DNA of 64,000 nucleotides from Janibacter hoylei PVAS-1 (GCF_000297495.1 NZ_ALWX01000022.1:148313-212312); one strand, 5' to 3'; counted from the stretch's first letter, positions 20,631-32,133 are shown. Numbers and translations are program-made. Notes: generated from the sequence alone by a model not told the origin.

Positions 20631-21668
20631 ATGAGCCAGGAGCAGCGGCGCATGGCCGTGCTGAGCGCCATCATCGAGGACTACGTGCAGACCTCCGAGC
20701 CGGTGGGTTCCAAGGCCCTCCTGGACCGGCACCAGCTCAACGTCTCGGCCGCGACGGTGCGCAACGACATGGCCGCGCTCGAGGACGAGGGCCTCATCGC
20801 GGCGCCGCACACCTCCGCCGGGCGGATCCCCACCGATGCCGGCTACCGGCTCTTCGTCGACCGCCTGGCAGCCGTCCGCCCGATGTCGAAGGGCGAGCGG
20901 GCCGCCATCACGAGCTACCTCGAGGGCGCCGACGACCTCGACACCGTCCTCGACCGGACGGTGCGTCTGCTGTCGACGCTCACCCGTCAGGTCGCCGTCG
21001 TGCAGTACCCCTCGCTGACCCGCAGCACCGTCCGGCACGTCGAGCTCGTCCCGATGAGCCGGACGCGGCTCATGGTCGTCGTCATCATGGGCAGCGGCCG
21101 CGTCGAGCAGCGGATCATCCCGATCAACGTCGACTACACGACCGCGGTGGGGGCCGAGGCCCTCGCCAGCGCGCGTGCGCGGATCAACGCCGCGACCCAC
21201 GACCGGCGCCTCGCCGAGGCGCTCACCTCGCTCGCGACCCTCCACGAGGACGACCGTGAGACCGAGGACGCCCTGACGGCGGGCGTGCTCGCCGCGCTCG
21301 ACGCGGCGCTCGCGGAGGAGCGGGCGACCAAGGTGACGCTCGCCGGCACCGCCAACCTCGCCCGCAGCTCCGGCGACTTCCCGATGACGCTCGAGCCGGT
21401 GCTCGACGCCCTCGAGCAGCACGTGGTGCTGCTGCGCCTGCTGAGCGCCGAGGCCCACGACGCGTCGACGGGCGTCTCGGTGCGCATCGGCGCCGAAAAC
21501 CCGGTCTCGAGCCTGCAGTCGACCTCCTTCATCACCTCGGGCTACGGCGCGGGCGACGAGCACGTCGGTGCCGTCGGCGTGCTCGGCCCGACCCGCATGG
21601 ACTACCCGGCGACCATGGCGCAGGTGCGCGCTGTGGCCGCCTACCTCTCGCGGATCGTGGACGCCTGA
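20631..21668 (+). CDS. hrcA: heat-inducible transcription repressor HrcA
   Basis: 345 residues. An N-terminal winged helix ([23 protein letters not shown]: key S, E, P, V, G, S, K; then [13 protein letters not shown] and [14 protein letters not shown]) is followed by the GAF-like dimerisation domain. HrcA binds CIRCE and represses chaperone genes until heat removes it. ATG 20631 follows a clear GGGAGG ribosome site; the upstream in-frame ATG 20583 lies inside CIRCE and is rejected. dnaJ follows 55 bases downstream. Confidence 0.96.
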   Translation: MSQEQRRMAVLSAIIEDYVQTSEPVGSKALLDRHQLNVSAATVRNDMAALEDEGLIAAPHTSAGRIPTDAGYRLFVDRLAAVRPMSKGERAAITSYLEGADDLDTVLDRTVRLLSTLTRQVAVVQYPSLTRSTVRHVELVPMSRTRLMVVVIMGSGRVEQRIIPINVDYTTAVGAEALASARARINAATHDRRLAEALTSLATLHEDDRETEDALTAGVLAALDAALAEERATKVTLAGTANLARSSGDFPMTLEPVLDALEQHVVLLRLLSAEAHDASTGVSVRIGAENPVSSLQSTSFITSGYGAGDEHVGAVGVLGPTRMDYPATMAQVRAVAAYLSRIVDA

Positions 21669-21723
21669 CCGGCGCCACCCCGCACCCGACCGACATCGAC
21701 CACGACCCACGAGGACCTCACGC

Positions 21724-22842
21724 GTGAACGACTACTACGAGGATCTGGGCGTCAGCCGCGAGGCCACGCCCGAGGAGATCAAGCGGGCGTACCGCAAGCT
21801 CGCCCGCACCCTGCACCCTGACGTCAACCCCGGCCCCGAGGCGGAGGAGCAGTTCAAGCGGGTCTCGCAGGCCTACGACGTCCTCTCCGACGAGACGAAG
21901 CGCCGCCAGTACGACATGGGCGGTGACCCCTACGGCGGTGCGCACGAGGGCTTCGGTGCCGGCTTCAGCTTCAGCGACATCATGGAGCAGTTCTTCGGCC
22001 AGGCCGCGGGCGGCGGTCGTGGGCCGCGCTCGCGCTCCTCACGTGGGCAGGACGGCCTCGTGGGTCTCGAGATCGACCTCGCGACGGCGGTCTTCGGCGG
22101 CGAGCAGGACCTGACGATCGACACCGCGGCGGTGTGCGGCTCGTGCTCCGGCGACGGGGCCCAGCCCGGCACCGGTCGCCGCACGTGCGACACCTGTGGT
22201 GGACGCGGTGAGGTCCAGCAGGTGCAGCGCTCCTTCCTCGGCCAGGTGATGACGAGCCGTCCGTGCCCGACCTGCCAGGGCTTCGGCGAGGTCATCCCGA
22301 GCCCCTGCCACGAGTGCTCCGGCCAGGGCCGCGTGCGCAGCCGCCGCACGATGAAGGTGCGCATCCCCGCCGGTGTCGACACCGGCACCCGCATCCACCT
22401 CGCCGGCGAAGGGGAAGTCGGTCCCGGTGGTGGGCCGGCCGGCGACCTCTACGTCGAGCTGCGGGTCGCCGAGCACGAGACCTTCACCCGGCGCGGCGAC
22501 GACCTGCACGCATCGGTCGCGGTACCGATGACGGCAGCCGCCCTCGGCGTGACGATGAGCTTTGCCACCCTCGACGGCGAGCAGGAGATCACCATCAAGC
22601 GGGGCACCCAGCCCGGCGACACGATCGTCCTGCCCGGGCTCGGCGTGACCCATCTGCGGCACGAAGGGCGTGGCGACCTCGTCATCCACGTCGACGTGCG
22701 CACCCCGACCAAGCTCGATGCCGAGCAGGAGCAGCTGCTGCGCGACCTCGCGCGGCTGCGTGACGAGGAGCAGCCCGACGGCGAGCTCCACGACGTCGAC
22801 TCCGGCTTCGTCGGACGCCTGCGGCACGCCTTCAAGCGCTGA
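21724..22842 (+). CDS. dnaJ: chaperone DnaJ (HrcA-linked DnaJ2 type)
   Basis: 372 residues. A J domain with HPD (TLHPDVN), a short Gly/Phe linker and four zinc-finger repeats follow in order: [24 protein letters not shown] and CHECSGQG. The C-terminal substrate-binding domains come last. It stimulates DnaK ATPase and holds unfolded clients. Location behind hrcA and a CIRCE site marks it as the second, HrcA-controlled DnaJ common in actinobacteria; grpE and dnaK are not here. Start GTG 21724 gives the exact J-domain N terminus (NDYYEDLGV). Confidence 0.96.
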   Translation: MNDYYEDLGVSREATPEEIKRAYRKLARTLHPDVNPGPEAEEQFKRVSQAYDVLSDETKRRQYDMGGDPYGGAHEGFGAGFSFSDIMEQFFGQAAGGGRGPRSRSSRGQDGLVGLEIDLATAVFGGEQDLTIDTAAVCGSCSGDGAQPGTGRRTCDTCGGRGEVQQVQRSFLGQVMTSRPCPTCQGFGEVIPSPCHECSGQGRVRSRRTMKVRIPAGVDTGTRIHLAGEGEVGPGGGPAGDLYVELRVAEHETFTRRGDDLHASVAVPMTAAALGVTMSFATLDGEQEITIKRGTQPGDTIVLPGLGVTHLRHEGRGDLVIHVDVRTPTKLDAEQEQLLRDLARLRDEEQPDGELHDVDSGFVGRLRHAFKR

Positions 22843-22860
22843 CGGCCCGGACGCCGCGCG

Positions 22861-23640
22861 ATGTTGCGCCGCTTCGTCGGCCTCGACGGCACACCGCAGG
22901 CGTCGGCGGCGCTCGAGACGTCGCTGCGCACCACCCCTGAGCAGCTCGGGCCGGTGCGCGCCCGGCACACCGTGCCCGCCGCCTCGCGTCCCGTGGCGGC
23001 CCTGCTCGCGGTCGTCGGGGTCGTGGTGGTCCTGGCCGTCGCGACCGCGACCGTGCTCGTGGTGCTCGGCGCGCTGCCGGCGGCCGCCGTCCTGTGCCCT
23101 CTGGCCATCGGGGTGGCCGTGGCCGTGCTCGTCGGGGTGGGTCTCGCGGCCACCCACGACAGCCGGGGCATCGAGGTGCGCGCCCACGGCCTGATCGTCG
23201 GCTCGCGCCCGGTCCCCTTCGCGACGATGGACCCCGGCCGCATGGTGTGGGCGACGTCCGCCCGGGCTGCCCGCTCCGTCGTCACGCTCGCCCGGCGCCG
23301 CCGGGTGGCCGGCGGGGAGTGCCTGCTGCTCAACGGCACCGACGGGCCCGACGCCGTCGACGACTGGCGAGGCCTCGGGGGCAGGTACGACCCGTTGCCG
23401 CGGGCCCCGCGGCTGGACACCCCCTTCGTCTGGTGGGCGCTCGGCCCGCGCGACGTCGGCGCCTTCGTCCGTGACCTCGAGGCGGCGATGGTCGCCGACG
23501 GCTACCCCGTGCACGGGCTCGCCGACCACCTGGCGCGGCACCGGACCGACGTGCCGGCCGGTCGCGAGGCCCTCCCGCGCCGGGCGCCGCACGACCCGCC
23601 GCTGTGGCGGGCCCGACCAGGGGCAGGATTGGGGCCATGA
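22861..23640 (+). CDS. two-helix membrane protein of unknown function, paralogue A
   Basis: 259 residues, not recognised as a named family. Two adjacent hydrophobic helices at roughly residues 44-68 and 70-97 are followed by a soluble C-terminal domain with MDPGRMVWATSARA and TPFVWWALGPRDVGAFVRDLE. The same blocks occur in the gene at 24374-25159. ATG 22861 lies 18 bases after dnaJ; the stop overlaps rsmE (ATGA). The soluble domain resembles a PH-like strand-rich module by eye only. Translational coupling to dnaJ and rsmE says nothing firm about its role. Confidence 0.75.
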   Translation: MLRRFVGLDGTPQASAALETSLRTTPEQLGPVRARHTVPAASRPVAALLAVVGVVVVLAVATATVLVVLGALPAAAVLCPLAIGVAVAVLVGVGLAATHDSRGIEVRAHGLIVGSRPVPFATMDPGRMVWATSARAARSVVTLARRRRVAGGECLLLNGTDGPDAVDDWRGLGGRYDPLPRAPRLDTPFVWWALGPRDVGAFVRDLEAAMVADGYPVHGLADHLARHRTDVPAGREALPRRAPHDPPLWRARPGAGLGP

Positions 23641-24377
23641 CCGCACCACTCTTCGTCGTCGACCCCGGTGCCCTCGACCGTCTCGGGGTCGCCGACGTCG
23701 TCGACCTCACCGGGCCGGAGGCCCACCACGCCGCGGCCGTCGTGCGGCTCGCGGTGGGGGAGCACGTGCTCGTCGCCGACCGGCAGGGCGCCCGCGTGCT
23801 CACCGAGGTCACCGAGGTCGCCCGAGAGCTGGTGCGGCTGCGGGTGCTCCAGCGCGCCGACGAGCCGGAGCCTTCCCTCCGCCTGACGCTCGTGCAGGCC
23901 CTGGCCAAGGACGGGCGGGACGAGGACGCCGTCGAGGCCGCCACCGAGCTCGGCGTCGACACCGTCGTCCCGTGGCAGGCCGACCGGTCGATCGTGCGGT
24001 GGAAGGGCCCCAAGGTCGACAAGGGCCTGCGCAAGTGGGCCAATGTCGTCGAGCGGGCCGCGAAGCAGTCGCGGCGCGGCCGGTGGCCCCAGGTCGACGG
24101 GCTCGTCACGAGCTCCGCCCTCGCCCAGCGCTGCGCGGGCGCGACGACCTTCGTGCTGCACGAGGACGCGACGACCCCGCTGGCCACCGCGCCGCTCCCG
24201 GACTCCGGCGAGGTCTTGCTCGTCGTCGGGCCCGAAGGGGGGATCTCGCCCCAGGAGCTCGAGGCCTTCGTCGCCGCTGGCGCCACGCCCGTGCGGCTGG
24301 GGGCGCAGGTCCTGCGCGCCTCGACCGCCGGGCCGGCCGCCATCGCGGTCATCAGCGCACGAGGCCGCTGGACGTGA
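23637..24377 (+). CDS. rsmE: 16S rRNA m3U1498 methyltransferase RsmE
   Basis: 246 residues. An N-terminal PUA-like domain (LTGPEAHHAAAVVRLAVGEHV) precedes a SPOUT methyltransferase domain with VQALAKDGRDEDAVEAATELG, ERAAKQSRRGRWP and the SAM-binding knot LVVGPEGGISPQELEAF, then VRLGAQVLRASTAGPAA. It methylates N3 of U1498 in 16S rRNA. It overlaps both neighbouring paralogues by ATGA/GTGA and sits in the conserved dnaJ-rsmE-phoH order. Confidence 0.95.
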   Translation: MTAPLFVVDPGALDRLGVADVVDLTGPEAHHAAAVVRLAVGEHVLVADRQGARVLTEVTEVARELVRLRVLQRADEPEPSLRLTLVQALAKDGRDEDAVEAATELGVDTVVPWQADRSIVRWKGPKVDKGLRKWANVVERAAKQSRRGRWPQVDGLVTSSALAQRCAGATTFVLHEDATTPLATAPLPDSGEVLLVVGPEGGISPQELEAFVAAGATPVRLGAQVLRASTAGPAAIAVISARGRWT

Positions 24378-25159
24378 CGCGCCAGTACTACGCCTGGGCC
24401 GGCGGGACCCCGGACGACCACGCCGCGCTGGCCCGCATGTCAGCTGCCGGCCCGGCCGACATGGGGCCGCTGCTCGCGTCCTTCCGGGGCGGGGTCGGCG
24501 CCCGGGCCCTGGGGCGCTCGCTCGCCCTCCTCGCGCTCGTCTGCGTCGGGCTCGGCGCGATGGTGGCCGGGCTCGCCCCCGGCGGGCCCTCGCTCGCGCT
24601 CGTCGTCGGGGCGTGGTGCGTCGCGGCCGCGGTGTACCTCCCGGCCATGCTCGTCGTCCACCTGGCCGCCCGCCGCACCCGGCAGGACGTCCACCGCCAC
24701 GGGCTCGTCGTCCGCGGCCCGGGGAGTCGGGCCGAGGCGCTGCCCTGGGAGTCGATGGACCCCGGCCGCATCTTCATCGCGACGAGCGTCCGCGCGATGA
24801 CGCGGATGCCGCTCGCCCTGCCCCGCCAGCAGGCGGTCCTGCCCCCGGGCGTCGTCGTCAACGCCTGGACCGACCGCCCACTCGGGTCGCTGCCGGTCGC
24901 CGAGGCGCTCTCCCAGGGGTACCGGTACCAACCGGCTCCCACCGACAGCCCCTTCGGCTGGTGGCAGCTCGGGCCGAGCGACCCGCGAGCCTTCCTCCAG
25001 GCGGTCGAGGCGGCGATGGTCGCCGACGGCTACCCCGCGGCGGGACTGACCCCCTTCGTCCTCGCCCGCAGGGTGCGTGCCGGTGACCTGCGCCGCGCCC
25101 CTGAGCTGCAGCGGGAGCGGGCCCTCGTCGACCCGGTCGTGGGGCTGCCGCAGGGCTGA
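24374..25159 (+). CDS. two-helix membrane protein of unknown function, paralogue B
   Basis: 261 residues from GTG 24374, overlapping the rsmE stop (GTGA). It has two hydrophobic helices (roughly residues 52-98), then WESMDPGRIFIATSVRAMTR, SPFGWWQLGPSDPRAF and EAAMVADGYPAAGL. These blocks are shared with paralogue A (MDPGR, WW-LGP, EAAMVADGYP), so the pair arose by duplication and now brackets rsmE. An N-terminal AWAGGTPDDHAALARM segment is unique to B. No function is known to me. Confidence 0.75.
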   Translation: MTRQYYAWAGGTPDDHAALARMSAAGPADMGPLLASFRGGVGARALGRSLALLALVCVGLGAMVAGLAPGGPSLALVVGAWCVAAAVYLPAMLVVHLAARRTRQDVHRHGLVVRGPGSRAEALPWESMDPGRIFIATSVRAMTRMPLALPRQQAVLPPGVVVNAWTDRPLGSLPVAEALSQGYRYQPAPTDSPFGWWQLGPSDPRAFLQAVEAAMVADGYPAAGLTPFVLARRVRAGDLRRAPELQRERALVDPVVGLPQG

Positions 25160-25193
25160 GGCCGATCCGGTCGTCCCGGCGCGGCGCCGCCCG

Positions 25194-25199
25194 TAGAAT
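25194..25199 (+). promoter_or_regulatory. -10 element of phoH
   Basis: TAGAAT ends 10 bases before ATG 25210; a 5' untranslated region of only a few bases is expected. Confidence 0.5.
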
Positions 25200-25209
25200 C
25201 GGCGGCACG

Positions 25210-26262
25210 ATGCCTCCATCAGACCAGCCCGACCTGCGCGCCCTCGACGCGATCTCCGACGACCCGCGCGCCACCGCGCACGAGCGCGGCACCCGCTCCC
25301 GGCAGACGATCGTCCTGCCGGACAACGTGCCGATGGTCAACATCCTCGGTCCGACGGACGAGCTCCTGCGGACCATGGAGCGCGCCTTCCCCAAGACCGA
25401 GATCCTCGTGCGCGGCAACGAGTTCCGCCTCGAGGGGCCGACCGAGGACCTCGCGATCATCGACCGTCTCCTCGACGAGGTCATGGAGATCGTCGAGGCC
25501 GGCCAGCCGCTCAACCGCGATGCCATCGAGCGCTCGATCACCATGCTGCGGGGGCAGACCCGGGAGCGGCCCGCTGACGTGCTGACGATGAACATCGTCT
25601 CCAACCGCGGCCGCACCATCCGGCCCAAGACCCTCGGGCAGAAGCACTACGTCGACGCCATCGGCGACAACACGGTGATCTTCGGCATCGGGCCGGCCGG
25701 CACCGGCAAGACCTACCTGGCGATGGCCAAGGCGGTCGCGGCACTGCAGGCCAAGGAGGTCAGCCGGATCATCCTCACCAGGCCCGCGGTCGAGGCCGGC
25801 GAAAAGCTCGGCTTCCTCCCGGGCACCCTCGGCGACAAGATCGACCCCTACCTGCGGCCGCTCTACGACGCCCTGCACGACATGATCGACCCCGACTCGA
25901 TCCCGCGGCTCATGGCCGCCGGCACCATCGAGGTCGCCCCCCTGGCCTTCATGCGCGGCCGCACCCTCAACGACTCCTTCATCATCCTCGACGAGGCGCA
26001 GAACACCTCGCCCGAGCAGATGAAGATGTTCCTCACCCGCCTCGGCTTCGGCTCGAAGATGGTCGTCACCGGCGACACGAGCCAGGTCGACCTGCCCGGC
26101 GGGATGGAGTCCGGCCTCAAGGTCGTCCAGCGCATCCTCACCGACATCGAGGGCGTCCACTTCGCCCACCTCGACGCCTCCGACGTCGTCCGCCACCGGC
26201 TCGTCGGGGAGATCGTCGGGGCCTACGACCGATACGACGCGACGAAGGGGCAGCGCCGATGA
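25210..26262 (+). CDS. phoH: PhoH-like ATPase (YbeZ)
   Basis: 350 residues. A KH-like N-terminal region ([19 protein letters not shown]) is followed by the PhoH ATPase core: Walker [27 protein letters not shown] and Walker [10 protein letters not shown], then [10 protein letters not shown]. PhoH/YbeZ proteins are RNA-linked ATPases that work with the YbeY endonuclease. That gene follows with a 4-base ATGA overlap, supporting the pairing. Confidence 0.94.
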   Translation: MPPSDQPDLRALDAISDDPRATAHERGTRSRQTIVLPDNVPMVNILGPTDELLRTMERAFPKTEILVRGNEFRLEGPTEDLAIIDRLLDEVMEIVEAGQPLNRDAIERSITMLRGQTRERPADVLTMNIVSNRGRTIRPKTLGQKHYVDAIGDNTVIFGIGPAGTGKTYLAMAKAVAALQAKEVSRIILTRPAVEAGEKLGFLPGTLGDKIDPYLRPLYDALHDMIDPDSIPRLMAAGTIEVAPLAFMRGRTLNDSFIILDEAQNTSPEQMKMFLTRLGFGSKMVVTGDTSQVDLPGGMESGLKVVQRILTDIEGVHFAHLDASDVVRHRLVGEIVGAYDRYDATKGQRR

Positions 26263-26729
26263 GCATCGACGTGCTCAACGAGACCGACCACGACGTCGAC
26301 GAGGTCGAGTTCGTCGACCTCAGCCGCTACGTGCTCGAGCAGATGCGCGTGCACCCGCAGGCCGAGCTGTGCATCCGCTTCGTCGACGAGGCGACGATGA
26401 CCGTCCTGCACGAGCAGTGGATGGACCTCGCCGGCCCGACCGACGTCATGAGCTTCCCGATGGACGAGCTGCGGCCCGGTCGCGAGGGCGAGACCTCCGC
26501 CGAGGGGGTCCTCGGCGACATCGTCGTGTGCCCGTCGGTCGCGGAGCGGCAGGCCGCCGCAGCGGGCCACGCCGCCATCGAGGAGATGCTCCTGCTGACG
26601 ACGCACGGGATCCTCCACCTGCTCGGCTACGACCACGCGGAGCCCGACGAGGAAAAGGAGATGTTCGAGCTGCAACGCCAGCTGCTGCTCACCTTCCTCG
26701 CCGGCCGCGGCCGGGAGGCCCAGGGGTGA
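26259..26729 (+). CDS. ybeY: endoribonuclease YbeY
   Basis: 156 residues with the zinc-binding motif [11 protein letters not shown] near the C terminus and [10 protein letters not shown] upstream. YbeY is a metallo-endoribonuclease involved in 16S rRNA 3' end maturation and ribosome quality control. It overlaps phoH upstream and the CBS-protein gene downstream (GTGA). Confidence 0.95.
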   Translation: MSIDVLNETDHDVDEVEFVDLSRYVLEQMRVHPQAELCIRFVDEATMTVLHEQWMDLAGPTDVMSFPMDELRPGREGETSAEGVLGDIVVCPSVAERQAAAAGHAAIEEMLLLTTHGILHLLGYDHAEPDEEKEMFELQRQLLLTFLAGRGREAQG

Positions 26730-28015
26730 CCACCCTGATCATCGGCGCGGTCGTCGCGATCGTCGCCGCCTTCGTCCTCACCCTCGTCGACGCCGCCATC
26801 GGCTCGGCCTCCCGCGTCGCCGCGGAGGAGGCCGACAGCGCGGGACGAAGGGGGGCACCCGCCCTGCGCCAGATCCTCGCCGACAGCGCGGGACCGATCT
26901 CCGTCATCGCCTTCCTCCGGGCCATCGCCGAGGCGAGCGCGGCCGTGCTCATCACCCTCGTCGTCGTCGGGCAGGTCGAGCGGACCTGGGTCGCGCTGCT
27001 CGTCTCCGCCGGGATCATGGTCGTCGTCACCTTCGTCCTCGTCGGGGTCTCCCCACGGACCCTCGGGCAGCAGCACAGCACGCCGATCGCGCTCGCCGCG
27101 GCGCCCGCGGTCATCGGGCTGCGTCGCGTGCTGGGCCCCTTCGCCCGGCTGCTCGTCACCTTCGGCAACGCGGTGACGCCGGGGCGCGGCTACCGCGACG
27201 GGCCCTTCCGCTCCGAGGCCGAGCTGCGCGACCTGCTCGACCTCGCGGGGGAGTCCGCGCTCATCGAGGACGAGGAGCGCGACATGCTCCACTCGGTCTT
27301 CGAGCTCGGCGACACCATGGCCAGCGAGGTCATGGTCCCGCGCACCGACATGATCACTATCGAGTCGGACAAGCCGGCGCGCAAGGGGCTCAACCTCTTC
27401 ATCCGCTCCGGCTTCTCCCGCGTCCCCGTCGTGGGGGAGTCGAGCGACGACATCGTCGGCCTGCTCTACCTCAAGGACGTCGTGCGCCGCCTGCTGGCCG
27501 ACGAGACGAGCCGTGATCTGCCGGTCTCGCAGTTCATGCGGCCGGCTCCCTTCGTCCCCGAGAGCAAGCCCGTCGACCACCTGCTGCGCGAGATGCAGCG
27601 CGACCAGATCCACGCCGCGATCGTCGTCGACGAGTACGGCGGCACTGCCGGCCTGGTGACGATCGAGGACATCCTCGAGGAGATCGTCGGCGAGATCACC
27701 GATGAGTACGACCGCGAGGGGCCCGGTGTCGAGGAGCTCGACGACGGCCGATACCGGGTGCCGGCGGGGCTGCACGTCGACGACCTCGCCGAGCTGCTCG
27801 ACGTCGACCTCGAGGACGAGGAGGTCGACACCGTCGGTGGCCTCATCGGCAAGATCACCGGCCGGGTGCCGATCGTCGGCACGACCTGCGAGGTCGCCGG
27901 CCTGCGGCTCACGGCTGAGAAGATGTCCGGACGACAGCACCGGATCGCGACCGTCATCGTCGAGAGGACGGCACCGGTGCGCGACGGGCACGAGCACGAG
28001 GAGGTCGACGCATGA
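26726..28015 (+). CDS. hemolysin-C/CorC-family membrane protein (DUF21, CBS pair, transporter-associated domain)
   Basis: 429 residues from GTG 26726. A DUF21 (CNNM) domain with three or four helices covers about residues 1-150. Two CBS domains follow ([14 protein letters not shown] and [14 protein letters not shown] mark their starts) and a CorC_HlyC domain ends the protein ([23 protein letters not shown]). The family is linked to Mg2+/Co2+ efflux. It sits between ybeY and era, the usual order, and overlaps era by 4 bases. Confidence 0.92.
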   Translation: MTTLIIGAVVAIVAAFVLTLVDAAIGSASRVAAEEADSAGRRGAPALRQILADSAGPISVIAFLRAIAEASAAVLITLVVVGQVERTWVALLVSAGIMVVVTFVLVGVSPRTLGQQHSTPIALAAAPAVIGLRRVLGPFARLLVTFGNAVTPGRGYRDGPFRSEAELRDLLDLAGESALIEDEERDMLHSVFELGDTMASEVMVPRTDMITIESDKPARKGLNLFIRSGFSRVPVVGESSDDIVGLLYLKDVVRRLLADETSRDLPVSQFMRPAPFVPESKPVDHLLREMQRDQIHAAIVVDEYGGTAGLVTIEDILEEIVGEITDEYDREGPGVEELDDGRYRVPAGLHVDDLAELLDVDLEDEEVDTVGGLIGKITGRVPIVGTTCEVAGLRLTAEKMSGRQHRIATVIVERTAPVRDGHEHEEVDA

Positions 28016-28935
28016 CCGACGAGACCCAGTGGCGGGCGGGCTTCGCCTGCCTGGTGGGCCGGCCCAATGCCGGCAAGTCGACGCTGACCAATGCGCTCGT
28101 CGGCGACAAGGTCGCCATCACCTCGAGCAAGCCTCAGACGACGCGGCACACGATCCGTGGCATCGTCACGCGCGAGCACCAGCAGCTCGTGCTCGTCGAC
28201 ACGCCGGGCCTGCACAAGCCCCGCACCCTGCTCGGCGAGCGGCTCAACGACCTCGTCCGCGAGACCTTGCTCGAGGTCGACGTCATCGGCTTCTGCATGC
28301 CCGCCGACCAGCGGATCGGCCCCGGCGACACCTACATCGCCAAGGACCTCGCCGAGCTGCAGCGGGCCAAGCGGGTGCCGGTCGTCGCCATCGCGACGAA
28401 GGCCGACGCGGTCGACCGCGAGCGCCTCGCCGAGCACCTCATCGCCATCGACCAGCTCGGCGACTGGGCCGCCATCGTCCCGTGCTCCGCGGTCCGTGGG
28501 GACCAGGTCGACGACGTGCTCGCCGTGCTGGGTGGCTACCTGCCGCCCTCGCCCGCGCCGCTCTACCCCGTCGACCAGGTGAGCGACGAGGACGACGAGA
28601 AGATGATCGCCGAGCTCGTGCGCGAGGCCGCCCTCGAAGGGGTCCGCGACGAGCTCCCGCACAGCCTGGCCGTCGTCGTCGAGGAGCTCGTCCCGCGCGA
28701 GGGTCGACCCGACGACGATCCGATGCTCGACGTGCGGGTCAACGTCTTCGTCGAGCGGGACAGCCAGAAGGCGATCATCATCGGTCGCGGTGGCTCACGA
28801 CTGCGCGAGGTCGGGACGACCGCGCGGGTCGGGATCGAGGAGCTGCTCGGTCAGAAGGTCTTCCTCGACCTGCACGTCAAGGTGGCCAAGGACTGGCAGC
28901 GCGACCCCAAGCAGCTGCAGCGCCTCGGCTTCTGA
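28012..28935 (+). CDS. era: GTPase Era
   Basis: 307 residues. G1 GRPNAGKSTL, G3 DTPGLHKPR and G4 TKADAV are followed by a C-terminal KH domain (AIIIGRGGSRLREVGTTAR). Era binds the 3' end of 16S rRNA and couples 30S assembly to growth. It is the last gene of the phoH-ybeY-hlyC-era run, all joined by overlaps. No clear terminator follows. Confidence 0.96.
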   Translation: MTDETQWRAGFACLVGRPNAGKSTLTNALVGDKVAITSSKPQTTRHTIRGIVTREHQQLVLVDTPGLHKPRTLLGERLNDLVRETLLEVDVIGFCMPADQRIGPGDTYIAKDLAELQRAKRVPVVAIATKADAVDRERLAEHLIAIDQLGDWAAIVPCSAVRGDQVDDVLAVLGGYLPPSPAPLYPVDQVSDEDDEKMIAELVREAALEGVRDELPHSLAVVVEELVPREGRPDDDPMLDVRVNVFVERDSQKAIIIGRGGSRLREVGTTARVGIEELLGQKVFLDLHVKVAKDWQRDPKQLQRLGF

Positions 28936-28990
28936 GGTCACGACTCGGTCACAGGCATTTGGGCTCCGGGTGCGCTTTGGGTCAAAGTGA

Positions 28991-29059
28991 GTGGCTGGGC
29001 AGCATGCTGCCCGCTAACGCCACCGACTCTGACTTGGGAGGAGCGGCCCGGGCGGCTCC
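28991..29059 (+). other. structured leader upstream of the BCCT transporter
   Basis: A perfect 16-bp palindrome GGGCAGCATGCTGCCC (28997-29012) is flanked by GTGGC (28991-28995) and GCCAC (29019-29023), extending the stem. A second hairpin, GGAGC (29040-29044) with GCTCC (29055-29059), follows 25 bases before the GTG. I do not recognise a known riboswitch. It could be an operator, an RNA element or both. Confidence 0.4.
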
Positions 29060-29083
29060 AGCGATGTCCGGGTCGGACGACAC

Positions 29084-30928
29084 GTGACTGCACCTACGCA
29101 ACCGCCACCCTCTGGCAAGAACGCCCCGCCGCGCGACACCCGTCGGGTGGACCACCCGGCCCTCGAGCCGCGCATCCTGCGCAAGCAGGACAAGCTGGGC
29201 ATCGACTGGATCGTCTTCGGCATCACCGCCGTGCTGTCCGTCGCCTTCGTCCTGTGGGGTGTCATCAGCACCTCGTCGCTGTCCAGCGCCTCGGAGAGCG
29301 GACTCGACTGGGTCGTGACCAACACCGGCTGGCTCTTCGCTCTGGCCTCGACCGGCTTCGTCTTCTTCGTCATCTGGCTGGCCGCCAGCAAGTACGGCAA
29401 CATCCCCCTGGGCGCCGACGGCGAGGAGCCGGAGTTCCGCACCATCTCGTGGATCGCGATGATGTTCTCGGCCGGCATGGGCATCGGCCTGATGTTCTGG
29501 GGTGCCGCCGAGCCGCTCGCGCACTACCTCACGCCGCCGCCCGGCACCGGTGAGGCGGGCAACGACAGCTCGACGCGTACCGCGATGGCGACGACCCTCT
29601 TCCACTGGACGCTCCACCCCTGGGCGATCTACACCGTCGCGGGTCTGGCCATCGGCTACGGCGTCTTCCGCAAGGGTCGCGGCCTGACGATCAGTGCGGT
29701 CTTCGAGCCGCTCATCGGCAAGCGCCAGGTCAACGGTCCGGTGGGCAAGGTCATCGACATCTTCGCCATCTTCGCCACGCTCTTCGGCTCCGCGACCTCG
29801 CTCGGCCTCGGTGCCCTGCAGATCGCCTCCGGCGCCAAGATCGTCGGCTGGGCCGACGACGTGACCAACACGGTCCTCGTCCTCATCATCGTCGTGCTGA
29901 CGATCTGCTTCATCTTCTCGGCCGTCTCCGGTGTCGAAAAGGGCATCCAGTGGCTGTCCAACACCAACATGGTGCTGGCCTTCGTCTTGGCCGCCTTCGT
30001 CTTCGTCGTCGGCCCGACGATCTTCATCCTCAACCTCGTCCCGACCTCGCTCGGGACCTACATGCAGCACCTCATGGAGTACGCCGCGCGGACCAACGCG
30101 CAGGGCGAGTCCGGCATCAAGGGGTGGCTGTCCGGCTGGACGATCTTCTACTGGGCGTGGTGGGTCAGCTGGACCCCCTTCGTCGGCATGTTCATCGCCC
30201 GCATCTCGCGGGGGCGCACCATCCGTGAGTTCGTCACCGGCGTGCTCCTCGTCCCGAGCACCGTCAGCCTCGTGTGGTTCGCGATCTTCGGTGGTGCCGC
30301 GATCAAGGCGCAGGAGATGGGCGCGACGCTCGACAAGTTCGGCGACGGCGAGGAGAGCACGCTCTTCGCGCTGCTCGACTCGATGCCGTGGGCCGGGGTC
30401 ACCTCGATCCTCGTCATGGTGCTCGTCGCGATCTTCTTCGTGTCCGGCGCCGATGCCGCCTCGATCGTCATGGGTTCGCTCAGCGAGCGCGGCACCCTCG
30501 AGCCCAACAGGTTCACCGTGATCTTCTGGGGTGTGGCCACCGGTGCCGTGGCCGCGATCATGCTGACGATCGGCGGCGAGGACTCGCTGACCGGTCTGCA
30601 GCAGATCACGATCATCGCGGCCCTGCCCTTCGTGCTCATCATGATCGGCATGGCGGTCGCGCTCGTGAAGGACCTGCAGTCCGACCCGATGGCGGTGCGG
30701 CGCGCCTACGCCGTCGAGGCCCTCAAGCAGGCCGTCGTCGCGGGTGTCAAGGAGCACGGGGACGACTTCGTCCTGTCGATCGACCACGCCGAGCCCGGCG
30801 AGGGCATCGACCGGGACAAGGTGCTGCACGCCAGCAACGGTGGCTCGGCGACGGCCACCGAGCAGGGAGAGGCAGCCACCGAGCAGGCAGAGACGGACCC
30901 GCGGCCGGGCGAGACGCCGACCGCCTGA
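29084..30928 (+). CDS. BCCT-family transporter (betaine/choline/carnitine type)
   Basis: 614 residues, about twelve membrane helices with the family segments AGMGIGLMFWGAAEPL (the Gly-rich sodium-site helix) and FYWAWWVSWTPFVGMFIARISRGRTIREF. The aromatic WAWWVSWTPF box suits trimethylammonium binding. It likely imports a compatible solute such as glycine betaine with Na+. A charged N-terminal tail of about 40 residues and a long acidic C-terminal tail could sense osmotic state, as in BetP. It is monocistronic, with a hairpin terminator after it and a structured leader before it. Confidence 0.93.
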   Translation: MTAPTQPPPSGKNAPPRDTRRVDHPALEPRILRKQDKLGIDWIVFGITAVLSVAFVLWGVISTSSLSSASESGLDWVVTNTGWLFALASTGFVFFVIWLAASKYGNIPLGADGEEPEFRTISWIAMMFSAGMGIGLMFWGAAEPLAHYLTPPPGTGEAGNDSSTRTAMATTLFHWTLHPWAIYTVAGLAIGYGVFRKGRGLTISAVFEPLIGKRQVNGPVGKVIDIFAIFATLFGSATSLGLGALQIASGAKIVGWADDVTNTVLVLIIVVLTICFIFSAVSGVEKGIQWLSNTNMVLAFVLAAFVFVVGPTIFILNLVPTSLGTYMQHLMEYAARTNAQGESGIKGWLSGWTIFYWAWWVSWTPFVGMFIARISRGRTIREFVTGVLLVPSTVSLVWFAIFGGAAIKAQEMGATLDKFGDGEESTLFALLDSMPWAGVTSILVMVLVAIFFVSGADAASIVMGSLSERGTLEPNRFTVIFWGVATGAVAAIMLTIGGEDSLTGLQQITIIAALPFVLIMIGMAVALVKDLQSDPMAVRRAYAVEALKQAVVAGVKEHGDDFVLSIDHAEPGEGIDRDKVLHASNGGSATATEQGEAATEQAETDPRPGETPTA

Positions 30929-32035
<1,107 letters not shown>

Positions 32036-32066
32036 CGGCGCCTCGTCCCACCCGTCACCCGATTCT

Positions 32067-32131
32067 CGGGTCACCCGATGAACCCCGGCTTCGCAAGGGT
32101 TTGGTACTCCTGCGAAGCCGGGGTTTCTCTT
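32067..32131 (+). terminator. asd terminator, copy 1 of a repeated terminator element
   Basis: A perfect 15-bp stem (32081-32095 with 32111-32125) followed by TCTCTT. The leading 34 bases, from CGGGTCACCCGA on, are almost identical to those at 41695. It also faces the end of the converging Nit1C-type operon. Confidence 0.88.
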
Positions 32132-32133
32132 GC

